DNA of 35,888 nt from Paenibacillus luteus (GCF_006542765.1 NZ_SKCD01000045.1:1-35888); one strand, 5' to 3'; shown: positions 23,718 to 32,231, counted from the stretch's first letter. The notes: generated from the letters alone by a model not told the origin. Numbers and translations: made by a program.

Positions 23718-24446
23718 ATGACAAAAATAAGAACAGCAGAACATAGCCAAAAGATTAGCGAAGCATTAAAAGGTCGAAAACTAACTCCTGAACACATTGA
23801 AAAGCTGCGACAAGCAAAAAAAGGAAAAAAGCGTGGTAAACGTACTGAAGAAACAAGAGAAAAAATAAGCAAAACGCTGAAGGGAAGACCACTTACAGAG
23901 GAGCGCAAGAAAAATATTCGAGAAGCTATGACACCAGAAGTTATAGCTCGGGTATCTGCATTAAAAAAAGGTGTTCCACTCTCAAAAGAGACTCGCCAAA
24001 AGATAAGTGAAAGTCATAAAGGGAAAAAACTATCTTTGGCACATAAAGAAAAAATACGATTAACAAGTCTAGGACGTACACACACAGAAGAAACCAAAGA
24101 AAAATTACGTGAACTTAATACTGGAAAGAAAATGAGTGAAGAAGCCGTTAGAAAAATGGCTTTAACTAAAATAGGTAAAACTCAATCATTAGAAACAAGA
24201 ATGAAGCGAAGTGCCGCTATGAAATTAAAAGAATACGGACCAAGAGGTCCATTTTCTGAAGAAACTATTCTAAAAATAAGTGGTGACAATTCAGTCTTCG
24301 CAATTTTAACTGAAGAACTTGTGCTTGAAATTCGTGAGCTATATTTACAAGGGAACCATACTCATAGGTCTTTAGCTGAAAAGTATAAAGTAGCAAAATC
24401 TACGATTACTGCTATCTTAAGTAGACGCTCATGGAAGCATATATAA
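23718..24446 (+). CDS. Orphan NUMOD3-repeat DNA-binding protein without nuclease (242 aa)
   Basis: Residues ~5-175 are about seven NUMOD3-like motifs (KISEALKGRKLTPEHIEKLR and variants), which in homing endonucleases bind DNA as modules. No GIY-YIG or HNH catalytic part precedes them. A C-terminal helix-turn-helix (~200-242, HRSLAEKYKVAKSTITAILSRRSW) completes the protein. Very basic. AGAGG is 6 nt before the ATG. It might be a relic of a homing endonuclease or a DNA-binding protein in its own right. Confidence 0.75.
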   Translation: MTKIRTAEHSQKISEALKGRKLTPEHIEKLRQAKKGKKRGKRTEETREKISKTLKGRPLTEERKKNIREAMTPEVIARVSALKKGVPLSKETRQKISESHKGKKLSLAHKEKIRLTSLGRTHTEETKEKLRELNTGKKMSEEAVRKMALTKIGKTQSLETRMKRSAAMKLKEYGPRGPFSEETILKISGDNSVFAILTEELVLEIRELYLQGNHTHRSLAEKYKVAKSTITAILSRRSWKHI

Positions 24447-24520
24447 TATTTAAGCTTTGTTTAGAATGGAATATACTGAAAAAGCAATTCCTACATAAAT
24501 TCGACAAGGATGTGAGTTAT

Positions 24521-24754
24521 ATGATTATAGGTACTCCTAAGCAAATGGACATTAAAGAGCTAATGCAATGTCCGAATACTAGAGGTGATTTATTTAATTT
24601 TTATAAGGGAAATGGTGCAGAAAGAACGCAATTTGATAAAGTAGTAGCACGGGTTGAAAAAGGAGAAACGGTTTATTATAGTAAACAATGGTTTGCTTTT
24701 TACGATCAAGAGGGAAATTTGTTGGCGGGGGAAAATCCCGATTGGGGAGATTAA
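24521..24754 (+). CDS. Small hypothetical protein (77 aa)
   Basis: The ATG at 24521 has AAGGA at 10 nt; a longer in-frame start at 24431 lies inside the preceding gene and has no site. No membrane segment or recognised motif; compact, with aromatic residues near the end (YYSKQWFAFYDQEGN). Two terminators follow. Confidence 0.6.
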   Translation: MIIGTPKQMDIKELMQCPNTRGDLFNFYKGNGAERTQFDKVVARVEKGETVYYSKQWFAFYDQEGNLLAGENPDWGD

Positions 24755-24774
24755 TTTTTAAAAGTTTCAACCTA

Positions 24775-24803
24775 GTCACGATTTTTCTGATCGTGGCTTT
24801 TTT
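24775..24803 (+). terminator. Intrinsic terminator
   Basis: CACGAT pairs with ATCGTG around a 7-nt loop, then GC and six T. Confidence 0.85.
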
Positions 24804-24817
24804 CAGTGGACAAATTT

Positions 24818-24841
24818 AACCGAGATCGTTCGGTTTTTTTG
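24818..24841 (+). terminator. Second intrinsic terminator
   Basis: AACCGA/TCGGTT around GATCGT followed by T-run. Tandem with the previous terminator. Confidence 0.75.
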
Positions 24842-24950
24842 TTATGAAGTTCACTGGCCAGCACAAATTTGAGTCAGCTGCAGGAGAAAACACTTAAAAA
24901 AAGACGAATGTTTTTATTGATTTTATTATCGATCGTTAGTTTAAATCATT

Positions 24951-25337
24951 CTAATCTTCAATGACAATAGGATGCACTTCTCTTTTTAATAATCCTCTTT
25001 TTCTCCGCTTACCTTTGAACAAATGCCAACCATAACGTTGTATGTTAGAAGGATAATAGAGCTTGTAATCGACTATTTGGCCAGTCTTACCTTTTTGATA
25101 CTGGCCAACCCTTGCCCGGAAAACGATTTGTTCCCCTCTCTTCAGCTTCATGGCTTCAAACTCTTGGCTATATTCAATCCAAAGGTGATCGGCAAGCAGC
25201 TGGCCGCTCTGGTCTTTTATATTACATAGAAGAACCGCAGGACCTGACCCGGAATGCTCCTTTTTTCCGGATACCTTTTCAAACTCTCCGGTGAATATAG
25301 ATCGTTTCCCCTCTAAGGCTTGCAGCTGCTCACGCAC
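24951..25337 (-). CDS. OB-fold-like small protein (128 aa)
   Basis: The sequence LEGKRSIFTGEFEKVSGKK…AVLLCNIKD…LLADHLWIEYSQEFEAMKLKRGEQIVFRARVGQYQKGK…DYKLYYPSNI reads as a five-strand OB barrel with a basic C-tail. It probably binds nucleic acid. Start is uncertain: the GTG at 25337 has GGGTG 6-7 nt upstream and is preferred; a TTG at 25367 would add ten residues. Follows the DUF5348-like gene by 53 bp. Confidence 0.62.
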   Translation of the reverse strand: MREQLQALEGKRSIFTGEFEKVSGKKEHSGSGPAVLLCNIKDQSGQLLADHLWIEYSQEFEAMKLKRGEQIVFRARVGQYQKGKTGQIVDYKLYYPSNIQRYGWHLFKGKRRKRGLLKREVHPIVIED

Positions 25338-25390
25338 GTTTTTCACCCGCCTACACGATATCGTCAATCTTACATTTATTTAACCCGTTC

Positions 25391-26278
25391 TTATCCCTTT
25401 ACCCGAACTAAATGTCCTTCTCGAATATTAATTCCATTGGATCTACCCGAATGAATTTGAATGGGCTCACCATTCACAAAGCTCCACTCGTATCGCCCTG
25501 GAATCCAGCCATCACCAAATTTAACTTCTATGTAGCTGCCGGCACGAACGGGGATGTCTTGCACAAAGTGACGCAAACCAGAATCAGATCCTTCATGCCC
25601 TAATATAATCTGGCCTTCAACCATATCTTTCTTCTTCGGCTGTGGGGCCATAGGGTCTTTCTCACCGACCCATGTTTTACATTCATCACGTCCAGGAATT
25701 GGCTCAACCCAATCAGCATCAAAGTAATGCGTACCTGAATAATTGCTAAAATGATCAGCTGTAAAAAGAATTCGCATTTCTGAAAAAGAAGGATAGCGTT
25801 TGTAATCTCCAATATCCGTATCGCGATAAGCAATGAGATCCGACCACAGAGATCCAAAAAAATCATCATTTGTTTTAAATTCTACTCGTGGCAAGGTCCT
25901 TTCAAAAGCCGCACGCCGTTTTCCTATTTCAGACTCCTCAAAGTCTTCCATTCTCACATAATCACCGTGGATTAAGAATAAGCCGAAGTGATATAGGTGA
26001 ATATCAATTTCACCAGCATGATGTTGATCGAGTAAGAATTTCAGAATCGCTACGCGTTCTGACTTTTTGTCAGTCGGCATCCAAATATTATATCTCATCT
26101 TCAGATTTCTAAAGTACTCCTTCGGATATTGATACTGATAGTGCGTTTCGGTATCACGTATCTTCCCCTCCCAGCGTCGTATATCAACGGGCCATGTTGC
26201 TCCAGCTTTACCATACATGCCCCTTGAATTCAGTTGTTCAAAAAACTGTTTAAGCTTTTCTAGATACTCAACAATCAT
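25391..26278 (-). CDS. Protein with a C-terminal DUF5348-like beta domain (295 aa)
   Basis: The ATG at 26278 has AGGAG at 5-6 nt. Residues ~1-215 are a mixed alpha/beta region rich in aromatics with no recognised motif. Residues ~250-295 (GSYIEVKFGDGWIPGRYEWSF…INIREGHLVRV) resemble the DUF5348 domain found in many plasmid proteins. It lies next to the OB-fold gene. Function unknown. Confidence 0.65.
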   Translation of the reverse strand: MIVEYLEKLKQFFEQLNSRGMYGKAGATWPVDIRRWEGKIRDTETHYQYQYPKEYFRNLKMRYNIWMPTDKKSERVAILKFLLDQHHAGEIDIHLYHFGLFLIHGDYVRMEDFEESEIGKRRAAFERTLPRVEFKTNDDFFGSLWSDLIAYRDTDIGDYKRYPSFSEMRILFTADHFSNYSGTHYFDADWVEPIPGRDECKTWVGEKDPMAPQPKKKDMVEGQIILGHEGSDSGLRHFVQDIPVRAGSYIEVKFGDGWIPGRYEWSFVNGEPIQIHSGRSNGINIREGHLVRVKG

Positions 26279-26373
26279 GGTCACTCCTGGTATCCTCCCT
26301 ATTCTTAAAATTACTTGTACACTACTCGAACGGTTCTTCGTATTTTATGATTCAAAACCCTCCCTTCGTTTTC

Positions 26374-27294
26374 TTAAAAGGAATCACCCATAGATAAGGA
26401 ATTGACTGCCTTCTTCGTTTCCCTCTCACCTGGCATTGTATAGATGCGAGTCGTATTCAAATCTTCGTGACCGGCCAGCTCCGCGACCACTTGCAGCGCA
26501 TAGCCTTTAATTATCAGATCATGACAAAAGGTGTGGCGCAGAACGTGAGGTGTAAAATCCTCTAGGCCGAGCTGTTCACCTAATTTGCTAATTACGTGCT
26601 CGATGCCCTGAAGGGTGAATTTCCCCTTTTTTTGTGAAAGAAAAACAATTTCATCGGGACTTTCTTTCCTAATCTCCATCCATTCACTTAGAGCTTGGAA
26701 CAGATCATCATTGATCGGAATGTCCCTTTCCTTGCCGCCCTTACCGTTGTGAACGGTCAATCGCCGTTTTGCTAAACCCAGATCCGGTATAATAAGACCT
26801 GCAAGTTCACTTACTCGTAAACCTCCCATTAGGAAGGTGTAAACCATAGCTTTGTTGCGCTTATAGTGCCATGTATTCTTCATACCTTCCGGATTGTTGA
26901 TTTTACGAAGCAGCCGGATCTTCTCCTTGTCTTCCAGCCACCGCACCGTGTTATGACTTTTCTGTATCTTCTGGTTCTTTATTTTCAAAGCTGGATTGTA
27001 GCTGATAACACCAGTTTCAATCAGAAATTTGAAGTAAGTCCGAATTACCTGAAGGAGCTTGTTCACCGTAGCAGCTGCCAAACGGCCCCCCCGTTTATTT
27101 CTGGCATGCTGAACGAGAAATTGTTTATAATCTTGAAGATCCAGGACCGTTACCTCTTCCGGTTCGAATCTGTCAGCTATCTTTTCCGCTACCCACCACT
27201 TTTGAAAGCTTTCGATCTGAAGGTATGTTTTAATCGTTCCAGATGAACGCCCTTCTTCCTGAAGCCACTTGCTGAAATTCTCCAAACTGTTCAT
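26374..27294 (-). CDS. Tyrosine recombinase/integrase, XerC/D type (306 aa)
   Basis: An N-terminal SAM-like core-binding domain (~1-95) precedes a catalytic domain with GGLRVSELAGL (Arg), HVLRHTFCHDL (His-x-x-Arg), GHEDLNTTRIY (His and Tyr). All catalytic residues are present. It cuts and rejoins DNA, probably to resolve plasmid multimers or integrate. The ATG at 27294 has GAGGGG only 2 nt upstream, so a TTG three codons later (9-nt spacing) may be the real start. No flanking core site could be identified by eye. Confidence 0.9.
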   Translation of the reverse strand: MNSLENFSKWLQEEGRSSGTIKTYLQIESFQKWWVAEKIADRFEPEEVTVLDLQDYKQFLVQHARNKRGGRLAAATVNKLLQVIRTYFKFLIETGVISYNPALKIKNQKIQKSHNTVRWLEDKEKIRLLRKINNPEGMKNTWHYKRNKAMVYTFLMGGLRVSELAGLIIPDLGLAKRRLTVHNGKGGKERDIPINDDLFQALSEWMEIRKESPDEIVFLSQKKGKFTLQGIEHVISKLGEQLGLEDFTPHVLRHTFCHDLIIKGYALQVVAELAGHEDLNTTRIYTMPGERETKKAVNSLSMGDSF

Positions 27295-27327
27295 TCCCCT
27301 CTACAGCGCGGCGACAATACGTCTACT

Positions 27328-27489
27328 TTAAGTCGTCATCTGACCTTTCCCTGTCTGTCCAATAACTATATTGTGCATTAGCCGATCTGCTTCATCATAC
27401 GTTCTTACCTGTCTGCCTTTTCCAGTTAAGCCGATTATAAGTTTGTTCATTTCGCGATCTTCTTTTCCGAGCATTTTAATATCCGTCAT
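27328..27489 (-). CDS. Small hypothetical protein before the recombinase (53 aa)
   Basis: The ATG at 27489 has GAGGAG about 11 nt upstream; another ATG just ahead stops after four codons. The protein contains two similar short segments (IIGLTGKGRQ… and IVIGQTGKGQ) with Gly-rich loops. It sits directly below the AT-rich repeat array at 27512-27625, which overlaps its promoter. Not recognised. Confidence 0.48.
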   Translation of the reverse strand: MTDIKMLGKEDREMNKLIIGLTGKGRQVRTYDEADRLMHNIVIGQTGKGQMTT

Positions 27490-27511
27490 CTTCCATTCAT
27501 CTCCTCAATTG

Positions 27512-27625
27512 AATTCTTTAACATTTGTTTTGATCGAATTCTTTAACATTTACATATATATTATACCGCATTCTTTAACATTTAAAAAGATCTAAATGTT
27601 AAAGAATTCATATTCTTTAACATTT
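27512..27625 (-). repeat. Array of five ATTCTTTAACATTT repeats over a promoter
   Basis: Copies at 27513-27526, 27538-27551 and 27570-27583, inverted at 27594-27607, and direct at 27612-27625. The first four are almost identical over 14-16 bp. A minus-strand TATAAT (27565-27560) lies among them. It fills the gap between the genes at 27489 and 27640. Operator array, iteron or centromere are possible. Confidence 0.85.
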
Positions 27626-27639
27626 TAAGTGTGCGCCGG

Positions 27640-27972
27640 TTACTCGTTATCCTCTTGCTGTCTTTCTTTGAATTGACGAATAAATTCCTTCATTTGTGTG
27701 TGAGATTCTGCGCGTTCTTCAGGCGGGATTGGGACGGCCATAATTCCATCATCCACTTGTTCGGCCCAATAACGTTGAACTGTTTCGTCCAGTTTAACAA
27801 CCTTTTCAGCAAAGTCCTCCACGTTCGGTTCATGTCTCCAATTACGATACAGCGGTCGATAGTATTTTACTAATAAACTTCTAGCAGCTGCACGATCCAG
27901 CTGCTTCAGTTCCATAATATGATCGATCACGCTCTCCCTATATCCTCTCCTGGGCGTATAGCGTCTTTCCAT
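27640..27972 (-). CDS. Hypothetical helical protein (110 aa)
   Basis: Start at 27972 with GGGGAG at 9-10 nt. Basic N-terminus, helical, acidic end; no membrane segment and no motif I recognise. Together with the gene upstream (19 bp gap) it forms a pair. Confidence 0.62.
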   Translation of the reverse strand: MERRYTPRRGYRESVIDHIMELKQLDRAAARSLLVKYYRPLYRNWRHEPNVEDFAEKVVKLDETVQRYWAEQVDDGIMAVPIPPEERAESHTQMKEFIRQFKERQQEDNE

Positions 27973-27991
27973 CTTTACCGACTCCCCGTGT

Positions 27992-28408
27992 TTAATCTAT
28001 AAGGTTAGGATCTAACCCATACCACTTACAAATTTCATTTCTTACTTGCGATCCAGTTGCTTCACCATACAGCTGGCGTTTATATAGTGCTTCAATATTT
28101 GAATTTATTATGATACCTTCAGTTTTTGCAAAGCAACGATTTAATTCCATAGCTTTTCTATATTTTTCTTCATCAATTATTTTTGTTTGAATAATCGCTT
28201 CTTTTAATTCTTCAGGAAAAATGAAAGCATCCTCTTCAGGATCTATCACAATACCAAGCAATTCCCAATAAACACTTATTGCTTCGGAATGAGCAGTTCC
28301 CCAATCTTTCGGTTTTAGTCCGAAATTGGCTAGCATATAAGTTTTAACAAACTCACATTGATTAAAATATTCCGGATCATCAGGCTCCAAAAGTGTGTAT
28401 ACGGCCAT
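27992..28408 (-). CDS. Protein with a C-terminal VbhA-like region (138 aa)
   Basis: Residues ~90-130 align with the VbhA antitoxin pattern: an EG pair at 97-98, Arg at 111 and GE at 115-116 are at the same spacing as I recall in VbhA. The Ser/Thr four residues before the Glu is Phe94, so the motif is degenerate. The first ~85 residues are a separate domain of unknown type. It may be an antitoxin, or a diverged one with another role. Paired with the 110-residue gene. Confidence 0.6.
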   Translation of the reverse strand: MAVYTLLEPDDPEYFNQCEFVKTYMLANFGLKPKDWGTAHSEAISVYWELLGIVIDPEEDAFIFPEELKEAIIQTKIIDEEKYRKAMELNRCFAKTEGIIINSNIEALYKRQLYGEATGSQVRNEICKWYGLDPNLID

Positions 28409-28542
28409 AAGTCGCTCACCTCTAGTGTGTTTTATTTAAAAAGCAGTTTAACTTGCGTACTATTTATTTTATATAATGAAGGTTTATTGATGAAGAAGTT
28501 TTTTACTACAGAAAAAGCGAAAGCGAAGGAAAGCAAATCATA

Positions 28543-28571
28543 TTGACTATTTCGAGAAAATGTTCTACTCT
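28543..28571 (+). promoter_or_regulatory. Promoter TTGACT-17-TACTCT
   Basis: TTGACT at 28543-28548 and TACTCT at 28566-28571 with a 17-bp spacer. Start near 28578. No gene follows in that direction. Confidence 0.6.
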
Positions 28572-28577
28572 AGACAC

Positions 28578-28668
28578 ACATAAAAGTGAACGATATCCTC
28601 GTTAAGAGGCGAAAGAGCAAGGAGTAAAGAGGGTGTGGCCTATCGGTTGCATCCTCTCTTGTATTTTT
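28578..28668 (+). ncRNA. Candidate small RNA (~90 nt)
   Basis: Between this promoter and a terminator hairpin (AGAGGGTG 28628-28635 with CATCCTCT 28650-28657, then CTTGTATTTTT) lies a second hairpin CCTC/GAGG near 28597. The transcript has no reasonable reading frame. It lies between two minus-strand genes. Family not recognised. Confidence 0.45.
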
Positions 28669-28691
28669 GTGGTTTTTTAATGCGAAAGAAG

Positions 28692-28719
28692 AAAGAGAGT
28701 AGCCAGCGCTGCTCTCTTT
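28692..28719. terminator. Bidirectional terminator after the zinc-ribbon gene
   Basis: AGAGAG/CTCTCT with inner AGC/GCT lies right after the stop codon at 28720; the plus strand is followed by TTTTTATTTTT and the minus strand by TTTCTTCTTTC. Confidence 0.6.
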
Positions 28720-30780
28720 TTATTTTTGATATGGTATTAATAGCTCACTTTGATATTGATACAACGTACTAAGTTTTATATTCGTTATTTTTGCTATTTC
28801 TTCTCTTCCAACTTGTGCGTCCAGCAGTCTTTTTATAGTTTCTAACTTTAGCTGCTTCTTTTCAACCTTTCGATCATAGCTGCATCTTTTGCATCCTCCA
28901 CTATGATAATATCTCCCCTTTACGGACGCTTGAAATTCGTGGTTGTTTTTGCATCTCCACCATGCCTTGTATGAAGAAGTTGGCCGAACATCGAAAGGAG
29001 TCGTATTTTGATTCATAACGGGATGCCATTCCAAGGATAGTTTTGGGCATTTAGCAGCCAGACAATTTTCCTTGGTTACTTCAGTTCTCTTTAAACTAGA
29101 ACATTCAGGACACCCGTTTCCATGTAACCTATTACTTATTCTAGATCGATAGTTGTGTCCATTCTCACACATCCACCACACTTTCATTTCCGATCCATAA
29201 GACACATCTTCAGGCTGCAAGTTTCCGTTTAAGTTTGGATGCCAATCTTTTGTTATCTCTGGACTCATTATTTTCAATGATTTTGAGTCATTCCGGTTTG
29301 CTACTTTCTCATAAATAACTGCCTGATCTCTTTCAAGGTTAATAGATAAAAAATGAAGCTTTAACTTTAAGGCTTCGTTATCTTTATAAGCAGATTGAAT
29401 GTATTTAAATAGCTCCTGGACACATTGTTCCAAAGATTCGTTACTTTTCTCGTCTTCCCTATATAGCACATGTACGTCACTTTGTTCAATATCAGGAAGA
29501 TACTTCATGCGTACCCTAATCACTTTTTTCCCAAGCTCAAGCAACTGCGTATTCTTTTTTTTATCCCTTATAATTGCCACTTCTCTTTTATGGTAATATC
29601 CATCATATTCAATACATAAATCAAGGGATGGAATAAATATATCCACTTCGAGCGTTTTTCCTTTATATTTTAGTTTGTACTTATTTTCTGCGTCAGGATA
29701 AATTTGTTTAATATAAAAATAAATTGCTTGTTCAGGAAATGATGACTGTGTTGAAAAGCTGCAAAAGTAACATCCATTTCCGTTATTACGATTGTTTATA
29801 TTGGCTTCCCATTCATGGTTTTTCCTACACAACCACCATACTTTTAATGTGCTATTCGAATGAACATCCCATGGGCTTAATGTTCCATTTTTTATAGGGT
29901 GCCACTCTAAGGAAAGTTTAGTGTTTTTAGCTGCTAAAGAGTTGTTAGGCAGCAATTTGCGTCCAGAACAATATGGACAGCCTTGGTTTCGCTGTGACCG
30001 ATGGTAAATAGATCTTTCATAAGTGTGATTGTTATCACAAAACCACCACACCTTTTTAACTGAACCGCATCTTACATCAGTTGGTTTCAGAGAACCGTTC
30101 AAACTTAGATGCCATTGAGCGGCAATATCAGGATGCGTGGTAGCCAGGCTCGTTTCAAAATTTATATCATTCCCCGAACAAAACCTACAACCATTCCCCT
30201 TTGTTCTTGATACAACTTTAGAATCATAGTCATGTCCCTCTGGACATTTCCACCAAACAATTTTATTTGATCCATAAGTGAAATCAAATGGAGTTAATTC
30301 ACCATTTAACGTAGGGTGCCAGTCTGATATTAATTCAGGAAACATTGCCCCTACTGAGTTTTCGTTAGATACTCTTTTTCCTGCGCAATAAGGACAATTT
30401 TGTGCTCCGTTTTTTTGGGTTCTGTCCCGGACAATCAGATCATATGTGTGTCCTCTTTGACAAGTCCACCAAACTTTCAGTCCAGAGCCATTACTTATAT
30501 TACAAGGGTTTTTTTCATTGTTCATTGTTGGATGCCATTCGTGGATTAAGTGCGGTGTCTTATAAGCTATTGATTTCGGTATTAAAGGGACTCTTGAAAT
30601 TTTTTTTGTGAGCTCTTTCTCTTCTAGAAAAAAAAGAAACCATTCCTCCTCGGAGACGATTTTTCCTCGTTTTAACTCTTCCCATAGTTTTATATAAAAT
30701 TGCTCTAACTGATTTTTTACTTTTTTAACTTTATTCCTGGACCAATGCTTCTGATATTCCAGTTTGTCAGGAGCAGCCAT
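28720..30780 (-). CDS. Zinc-ribbon array protein with an embedded VSR-like nuclease (686 aa)
   Basis: The ATG at 30780 has GAGGG at 8 nt, better than a TTG at 30795. Six repeats share the pattern (E/D/Q)WHPxxN…W(W)xCxxxH…CxxC (four before and two after a central insertion, first WHP near residue 82), matching the DUF4379/probable zinc-ribbon family. Between repeats 4 and 5 is a VSR/DUF559-like PD-(D/E)XK domain (~345-450) with EVDIFIP and CIEYDGYYH. A C-terminal helix-turn-helix ends the protein. Such proteins occur in variable, defence-rich regions; a DNA-cutting role is inferred. Confidence 0.8.
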   Translation of the reverse strand: MAAPDKLEYQKHWSRNKVKKVKNQLEQFYIKLWEELKRGKIVSEEEWFLFFLEEKELTKKISRVPLIPKSIAYKTPHLIHEWHPTMNNEKNPCNISNGSGLKVWWTCQRGHTYDLIVRDRTQKNGAQNCPYCAGKRVSNENSVGAMFPELISDWHPTLNGELTPFDFTYGSNKIVWWKCPEGHDYDSKVVSRTKGNGCRFCSGNDINFETSLATTHPDIAAQWHLSLNGSLKPTDVRCGSVKKVWWFCDNNHTYERSIYHRSQRNQGCPYCSGRKLLPNNSLAAKNTKLSLEWHPIKNGTLSPWDVHSNSTLKVWWLCRKNHEWEANINNRNNGNGCYFCSFSTQSSFPEQAIYFYIKQIYPDAENKYKLKYKGKTLEVDIFIPSLDLCIEYDGYYHKREVAIIRDKKKNTQLLELGKKVIRVRMKYLPDIEQSDVHVLYREDEKSNESLEQCVQELFKYIQSAYKDNEALKLKLHFLSINLERDQAVIYEKVANRNDSKSLKIMSPEITKDWHPNLNGNLQPEDVSYGSEMKVWWMCENGHNYRSRISNRLHGNGCPECSSLKRTEVTKENCLAAKCPKLSLEWHPVMNQNTTPFDVRPTSSYKAWWRCKNNHEFQASVKGRYYHSGGCKRCSYDRKVEKKQLKLETIKRLLDAQVGREEIAKITNIKLSTLYQYQSELLIPYQK

Positions 30781-30893
30781 ATTCATCGCCCTCAATATCT
30801 ACCATTTTTTAAGATTATTATGGGTTTGAAAATGGAGTTTCATACGTCTTTCATTATTTTTAATAGAGATGAAGAGTACTGATAGACCCGTAA

Positions 30894-30958
30894 AAAAAGA
30901 AGAATACTTTGCTGATCGTCACCGTTAGGGAGATCAAAGCAATAAGTATTCCTCCTCG
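30894..30958 (-). repeat. 65-bp direct repeat copy 1 (hairpin + T-run) below fic
   Basis: It matches 32381-32445 with three mismatches. On the minus strand, AATACTT, GC and GATC arms pair imperfectly and TTCTTTTTTT follows, so it may terminate the fic transcript. Just after it on the plus strand, CTCGATAACATCGGG-ACTGGG recurs with small changes near 33515-33538. The rest of 30781-31077 shows no gene. Confidence 0.85.
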
Positions 30959-31036
30959 ATAACATCGGGACTGGGAAAAAAATTGAATCTAAGTCCGCTC
31001 AATTTACGCTTATTCCTCTTTTCTAATAGCAGCGTA

Positions 31037-31066
31037 CAAAAAAGAGCCGCCCTTTTAGAGCAGCTC
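31037..31066 (-). terminator. Intrinsic terminator of fic
   Basis: GAGC+GC pairs with GC+GCTC around a 9-nt loop, then TTTTTT on the minus strand, just after the fic stop. Confidence 0.75.
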
Positions 31067-31077
31067 CTCATTGTTAA

Positions 31078-32211
31078 CTATAGATCTTCCTTCGATAGCA
31101 AGTAACGATACTGTTCGGGATTTTCTCTAATTTGATCAGCTAAATCCTCATACCATTCCGATAAAATAACGGTTCGTATGCGCTGAGCGTTCGGGTCTTT
31201 CGGCTGTAAAAATCCGCTCTCGATCCATTGTTTTATTTTATCCCTGGCTGTCCGATCTCCCATACTAAGTAGCATCATGATTTCCGTTGGCGTAATTTCA
31301 TCCTGTCTAAATACCAATTGCCTGAATAACTGCCGCTGCTGAATATCTAGTTGCCTGATTAGTTCCGGTTCTACCCGTAGCAGCTCAGAATTCTTCTCTT
31401 GAACAATTTGCGCTGCCTGCGTGTAAACTTCTGCCAAACCATTCAAAAAGTATTCCAACCAAACCGTTAAATCCGCATCATGACGGCCAAAGTAGTAGTT
31501 ATGTGCCAATCCCATTTGAAGCGCCTTGTAATAATCGTTTAGATTCCGATCATAGAAGTTTTCGAGCACGAATAATCCCTTTAATCCAAAGCTCCCCCTC
31601 CGCAAAATGTAGGTCGCAATCATTCTCGCTGTCCGTCCATTACCGTCCATATAAGGATGGATGGTTAATAACTGCCACATGGCGATGCCAGCTCGAATTG
31701 GTGCTGGTAATTCATGCGTTTCCGGAGAATTGAGCCATGCAACAAAGTCCTCCATTAAGACAGGAACATCCGTATACTCTGGCGGCATGTAAAACCCTGA
31801 TTGATTTCGATTCCCTACCCTGTTTTGCTCTGTGCGGTATTCGCTCAGCCTTGGCCGCCTTCCATGAGAAATACGGATGATCGCATGAAGCTTCTTAATC
31901 CATTCTTCCGTAATTGGCAGGCTTCTACGTTCTGAATCTTCTAGGAACTCAATAGCTTTCATTAGGTTATATACTTCCTGCTCTGCATCAACGTTACTAC
32001 TCTGATAAAGAGCTTTACGTTTTTGTTCTTCATCCAGGTCATTGCCTTCCATTCTGGTGGAAAGTAATACCGTTGTCTCTTTGGCTTCCTTCTGCAATTG
32101 CTCCAGCATATCCACGGGCAACGGTAACTGATCGATAACGACACTCGACCTCTGAATCTCTAGCAGCTTATTAACCATCTTCATGGTATTTGAGAATTTC
32201 GGTTGAAACAT
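31078..32211 (-). CDS. fic: Class II Fic domain protein (AMP-transferase, 377 aa)
   Basis: The ATG at 32211 has GGAGG at 7 nt. The FIC core HPYMDGNGRTAR (185-196) is intact, including the catalytic His and both Arg. The inhibitory motif STRMEG (51-56) sits in the N-terminal helix, which makes this a class II (self-inhibited) Fic. A C-terminal winged helix (~290-350, EITPTEIMMLLSMGDRTARDKIKQWIESG) is typical of the Fic-DUF4172/HTH group. It can transfer AMP to protein targets. It stands alone with its own promoter and terminator. Confidence 0.9.
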   Translation of the reverse strand: MFQPKFSNTMKMVNKLLEIQRSSVVIDQLPLPVDMLEQLQKEAKETTVLLSTRMEGNDLDEEQKRKALYQSSNVDAEQEVYNLMKAIEFLEDSERRSLPITEEWIKKLHAIIRISHGRRPRLSEYRTEQNRVGNRNQSGFYMPPEYTDVPVLMEDFVAWLNSPETHELPAPIRAGIAMWQLLTIHPYMDGNGRTARMIATYILRRGSFGLKGLFVLENFYDRNLNDYYKALQMGLAHNYYFGRHDADLTVWLEYFLNGLAEVYTQAAQIVQEKNSELLRVEPELIRQLDIQQRQLFRQLVFRQDEITPTEIMMLLSMGDRTARDKIKQWIESGFLQPKDPNAQRIRTVILSEWYEDLADQIRENPEQYRYLLSKEDL

Positions 32212-32231
32212 AACATCGCCTCCATACATCT

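Noticed and set aside
28488..28544. 18-codon frame MKKFFTTEKAKAKESKSY with GAAGG upstream
   Set aside because: Has a fair ribosome site but is too short and low-complexity to support as a gene without expression data.
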